A stretch of 64,000 bases of DNA. Origin: Streptomyces candidus (GTDB lineage Bacteria > Actinomycetota > Actinomycetes > Streptomycetales > Streptomycetaceae). The translations under genes and the position numbers were made by a program. Under the pieces are notes generated by a model that did no database searches, was not told where the DNA came from, and saw only the letters and a program-made list of their open reading frames with translations. The stretch lies in the NCBI RefSeq assembly GCF_014207445.1, contig NZ_JACHEM010000019.1:17639-81638 (forward strand), read 5' to 3'. Positions 61,553 to 64,000 of the stretch are shown here, in pieces; position 1 is the stretch's first letter; each line of letters begins with the position of its first letter.

Positions 61553-61587
61553 GTCACCAATACCCCCTCGGAGGTGAGTAAGGTAAC
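61553..61587. promoter_or_regulatory. Imperfect dyad upstream of parA
   Basis: GTCACCAATACCCCC (61553-61567) and GGTGAGTAAGGTAAC (61573-61587) are complementary at about two thirds of positions, and AGGTGA/AGGTAA is directly repeated. It overlaps the parA ribosome site, suiting autorepression by the partition proteins. Confidence 0.35.
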
Positions 61588-61590
61588 CGC

Positions 61591-62745
61591 ATGACCGTCC
61601 CATACGCCCCGGACGACCGGGAAAAGGTAGTAGCGAAGCTTCCCGCCTCCCTGCGCCAAGAACTCAAAGTCAGAGCCGCCGAGTTGGGCGTCGACATCAA
61701 GGACGCCGTCACGGAAGGAGTCCAGGCGTGGCGTTCGGACAACTCCGAACACCCCGTCGTGGACACCACCGGCGGCAGCTCCTTCTCGACGTACCTTCCG
61801 CACGGGCTGTACGGGGAGTTCAAGGACGACTGCAAGGAGCGCGGGCTGCCCTTCAACCAGGGCATCGCACAGGCGATCCGTCTCTGGCTCGGGGCCCACC
61901 CCTCCCCCCGCCGCCCCGCCCGCCGCGGCGGCGCGCGCCGCATCATCTTCGGTAACCAGAAGGGCGGCGTCGGCAAGACAGCCACCTCCTCCGGTGTCGC
62001 CCAGGCTCTCGCCGAGGCCGGAAACCGCGTCCTGCTCATCGACTTCGACCCGCAGGGCCATCTCACCAAGCAGCTCGGCTACCAGCTCTTCGGCATCGAA
62101 GAGCCCAGCCTCGCCAAGCACATGCTGGGCGAAGCCAAGGGCGACCTGCGTGAGCTGCTCGTCCCGATAGAGGAAAACGGCTTCGCGGGCCGGCTGTTCC
62201 TGCTGCCCGCGTGCAAGGACGCGTTCCTGCTCGACGCGAAGCTGGCCACCAGCCGCTTCGTACGGGTGAAGGAAACCGCTCTGGAAAAGGCGATGGAACC
62301 GCTGGAACGCGACTTCGACTACATCGTCGTCGACTGCCCCCCGAGCCTCGGCTACTCCATGGACACCGCGCTCTACTACTGCCGTACCCGCGAGGACGAA
62401 GAGCCGGAGACCTCCGGAGTCTTCGTGCCGGTCCTCGCCGAGGACTCCTCGGCCGACGCCTACGACATGCTCTACGACCAGATCCAGGATCTGACCGCGG
62501 ACATGGAGGTCGAGATCACCATGCTCGGCTTCATCGTCAACATGTACGACAGCCGCAAGGGCTACATCGCCACGTCCTCGCTGGACAGCTGGAAGGCCAT
62601 CGGCGACCCGCCGGTCATCGGCATCATGCCGGAGCGCAAGGAGCAGCGCGAAGCGGTCCGTCTCAAGCAGCCGCTGCTCTCGTACGCGCCCGACTGCGAG
62701 CAGTCCGAGATCATGCGCACCATCGCACGGAGGATCACCTCATGA
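61591..62745 (+). CDS. parA: ParA-type partition ATPase with tandem N-terminal ribbon-helix-helix-like motifs
   Basis: A 384-residue plasmid-type ParA. The deviant Walker A KGGVGKT is at residues 124-130 (IIFGNQKGGVGKTATSSGVA), followed by LLIDFDPQGHLTKQLGYQLF and DYIVVDCPPSLGYSMDTALY. Before it are two segments that look like ribbon-helix-helix motifs: VAKLPASLRQELKVRAAELG (about 14-48) and FSTYLPHGLYGEFKDDCKER (about 65-101). Type Ia ParAs instead have an HTH. ParA moves replicon copies to daughter cells or spores by DNA-bound gradients. The ATG at 61591 follows GGAGG; parB starts in its stop (ATGA). Confidence 0.9.
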   Translation: MTVPYAPDDREKVVAKLPASLRQELKVRAAELGVDIKDAVTEGVQAWRSDNSEHPVVDTTGGSSFSTYLPHGLYGEFKDDCKERGLPFNQGIAQAIRLWLGAHPSPRRPARRGGARRIIFGNQKGGVGKTATSSGVAQALAEAGNRVLLIDFDPQGHLTKQLGYQLFGIEEPSLAKHMLGEAKGDLRELLVPIEENGFAGRLFLLPACKDAFLLDAKLATSRFVRVKETALEKAMEPLERDFDYIVVDCPPSLGYSMDTALYYCRTREDEEPETSGVFVPVLAEDSSADAYDMLYDQIQDLTADMEVEITMLGFIVNMYDSRKGYIATSSLDSWKAIGDPPVIGIMPERKEQREAVRLKQPLLSYAPDCEQSEIMRTIARRITS

Positions 62746-64000
62746 GCGTCGCCGACCGGCTCGGCACCGGCTCCTCCTTCGGCGGCGTACCGCGCGGCCG
62801 AAGCGCCCGCGGCCGCGCCAAGGCCCTAGTGCAGGGCGACGTCCCGGCGTACGAACTCGCCCGCATCCGCCTCGAAGAGGTGGCCCCCACCCCGCTGAAC
62901 CCCCGCCGCAACTTTGGCACCGACGAAGAGATGACCCGCTTCGGCGAGGAGCTGCGCAACACTCAGCTCGCCGCCTGCGTGGCCATCTCGCGCGCCGCCT
63001 ACCTCAAGGTCTGGCCGCAGCACGAGGCAGCTGTCGGAGACGCGCAGTACGTCCTGATCAACGGCGAACGCCGTTACCGCTGCGCCTCACATGTCGGCCT
63101 GGAGGCCCTGGACTTCGTCGTGCGCGACGATCTGGCGTCCTCCCGCGAGGCGTTCATAGACCATTTGCTGAAGGAGAACCTGGAGCGCGAGGACTTCGAT
63201 GTCGTCGAGCGCGCCCGGGGTGTACAGCAGCTTGTCCTCGTATGCAGCGAGGAGTCCGCGACGGGCGCCCGCGCACGGGCGGCCAAGCGACTGGGCCGCG
63301 ACCGCTCCTGGGTCACCAACCAGCTCGCGCTCCTCGAACTCCCCGAAGAGCTCCAGCTGATGCTCAGCGCCGGCACGCTCGCCGAACGGGACGGGCGCAT
63401 GCTGGCCCGCAAGCTGAAGGACGAGCCGGGCCTGGACGCGGCGGCCCTCCTCGACCACCTCAAGGAGCAGCGGGAGAAGGAAGCCCGTACTCGCGAGGAG
63501 ACGAAGGCGCTCGCCGAACAGGTGCGGCAGCGGCAGCAGGCGGGAGAGGGAGACATGCGCGCCGGGCAGGTGTTGTCCGCGGACAACACGGCGAGGTCCG
63601 AGCGACCGCCCGCCGTACCGTCGCCGTCCCCGCAGACGTCCGTTCCGTCACCGGCCCAGCCGCCTGTGCAGGAGACCCCTCCGACGCCGCGCGCGGCGGA
63701 GCCCGCGGTGGTGACGGAGCCCATGAGCGCCTCCGGACCCGCGTCGGGGGCCTTCCCTGCATCCGGTCCCGCGTCTGCGTCCGGTCCCGCGCCTGCGTCC
63801 GGTCCCGCCCCTGCGTCCGGTAGTGCCCCTGCGTCGGGTAATGCTCCTGCGTCCGAGGAGCGGAAGGAGCGGGAGCGGACGTGGGGGGTGGTGTGGGCGG
63901 GGCAACAACACCCCCCCGGGGGTTTAGCCGGGGGCCCAGAGGGGGGGGGGGCCCCCACCCCCGGCCCGGGGGCCCCCACCCCCGGGCGGGGCCCCGGGGC
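62742..64000 (+). CDS. parB: ParB-like partition protein, C-terminus not resolved in window
   Basis: The frame from the ATG at 62742 is open to the window end. A ParB/Srx NTP-binding domain (ELARIRLEEVAPTPLNPRRN, LINGERRYRCASHVGLEALD) is followed by the central HTH (ARAAKRLGRDRSWVTNQLAL) and a helical part with EQREKEARTREETKALAEQV. The C-terminus becomes a PASGPA repeat and then passes into G/C-run sequence that does not look natural. ParB binds centromere sites and loads onto DNA. It is coupled to parA by the ATGA overlap. No parS consensus (GTTTCACGTGAAAC) was seen nearby. Confidence 0.85.
   Translation, partial: MSVADRLGTGSSFGGVPRGRSARGRAKALVQGDVPAYELARIRLEEVAPTPLNPRRNFGTDEEMTRFGEELRNTQLAACVAISRAAYLKVWPQHEAAVGDAQYVLINGERRYRCASHVGLEALDFVVRDDLASSREAFIDHLLKENLEREDFDVVERARGVQQLVLVCSEESATGARARAAKRLGRDRSWVTNQLALLELPEELQLMLSAGTLAERDGRMLARKLKDEPGLDAAALLDHLKEQREKEARTREETKALAEQVRQRQQAGEGDMRAGQVLSADNTARSERPPAVPSPSPQTSVPSPAQPPVQETPPTPRAAEPAVVTEPMSASGPASGAFPASGPASASGPAPASGPAPASGSAPASGNAPASEERKERERTWGVVWAGQQHPPGGLAGGPEGGGAPTPGPGAPTPGRGPG
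63758..63854 (+). repeat. 18-bp tandem repeat in parB
   Basis: Five near-identical 18-base units from 63758 encode repeated Pro-Ala-Ser-Gly-Pro-Ala in the linker of ParB. The last two units diverge. The frame is kept. Confidence 0.8.
63900..64000. other. G/C homopolymer-rich window end, probable low-quality sequence
   Basis: The last 100 bases consist of runs such as 7-11 consecutive G or C and mirrored CCCCCACCCCCG words, with a TTA codon in the parB frame. The pattern is unlike the rest of the window and resembles an unreliable contig end rather than coding DNA. Confidence 0.55.

Noticed and set aside
61465..64000. Chromosomal parS sites near parAB
   Set aside because: No GTTTCACGTGAAAC-like sequence was seen close to the genes, in agreement with a plasmid-type system.

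Overview
The window is Streptomyces-type DNA. It is extremely G+C rich, nearly every gene ends codons in G or C, GTG starts are common, and the family mix is typical: an ECF41 sigma factor, DUF6191, DUF6479, DUF6009, an S1 protease with a TTA codon, and mycothiol-dependent (TIGR03083) proteins. No rRNA, tRNA, CRISPR, transposase or integrase was recognised. The replication and partition genes on the right suggest a large plasmid, chromid or integrated replicon rather than a plain chromosomal core segment, but the window alone cannot settle this.

1-12.7 kb: a truncated FAD monooxygenase, a secreted trypsin-like protease, small VOC and hypothetical genes, a phytase-like esterase, a membrane glutaredoxin, and a carboxymuconolactone decarboxylase plus ECF41 sigma operon with a textbook ECF41 promoter. 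These are followed by a TetR remnant, a TIGR03083 enzyme, and a WYL regulator whose C-terminus looks frameshifted, divergent from a two-gene operon across a perfect operator. 13-31 kb: a thioredoxin-like protein without the usual cysteines, a UvrA-like ATPase, an MMPL exporter with its TetR and a 34-bp palindrome, a carbonic anhydrase-SulP bicarbonate operon, a permease/TIGR03943 pair, a frameshifted gene, a methyltransferase, MerR-thioredoxin, and MarR-controlled quercetinase (queD) with an esterase.

31-43 kb: argG with an ARG box stands back to back with an L-rhamnose operon (isomerase, aldolase/dehydrogenase, kinase) under a LacI-type operator. Then come two TetR-controlled units, an S41 peptidase, a LysE exporter and a GNAT-SnoaL fusion. 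43-52.5 kb: an RNA polymerase-recycling motor (HelR-type) preceded by a long palindrome resembling the rifamycin-associated element, an acyl-CoA ligase, a ComB-like gene that has lost its stop, a GlxA/AraC regulator divergent from an MFS transporter, and an ArsR-cation transporter pair.

52.8-64 kb: a replicon-like block. DUF6009, a D5/P4-type primase-helicase and a primase-polymerase lie next to about 1.2 kb of non-coding DNA carrying at least fifteen perfect copies of an 8-bp repeat (GGGACTGA) in both orientations, an origin-like arrangement. After a MerR-like protein, an ATP-binding anti-sigma-like protein, a tyrosine-phosphatase-like protein and a LysG/LysE pair come parA, with two apparent N-terminal ribbon-helix-helix motifs, and a translationally coupled parB. 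The last ~100 bases are G/C homopolymer-like and may be a sequence artefact.
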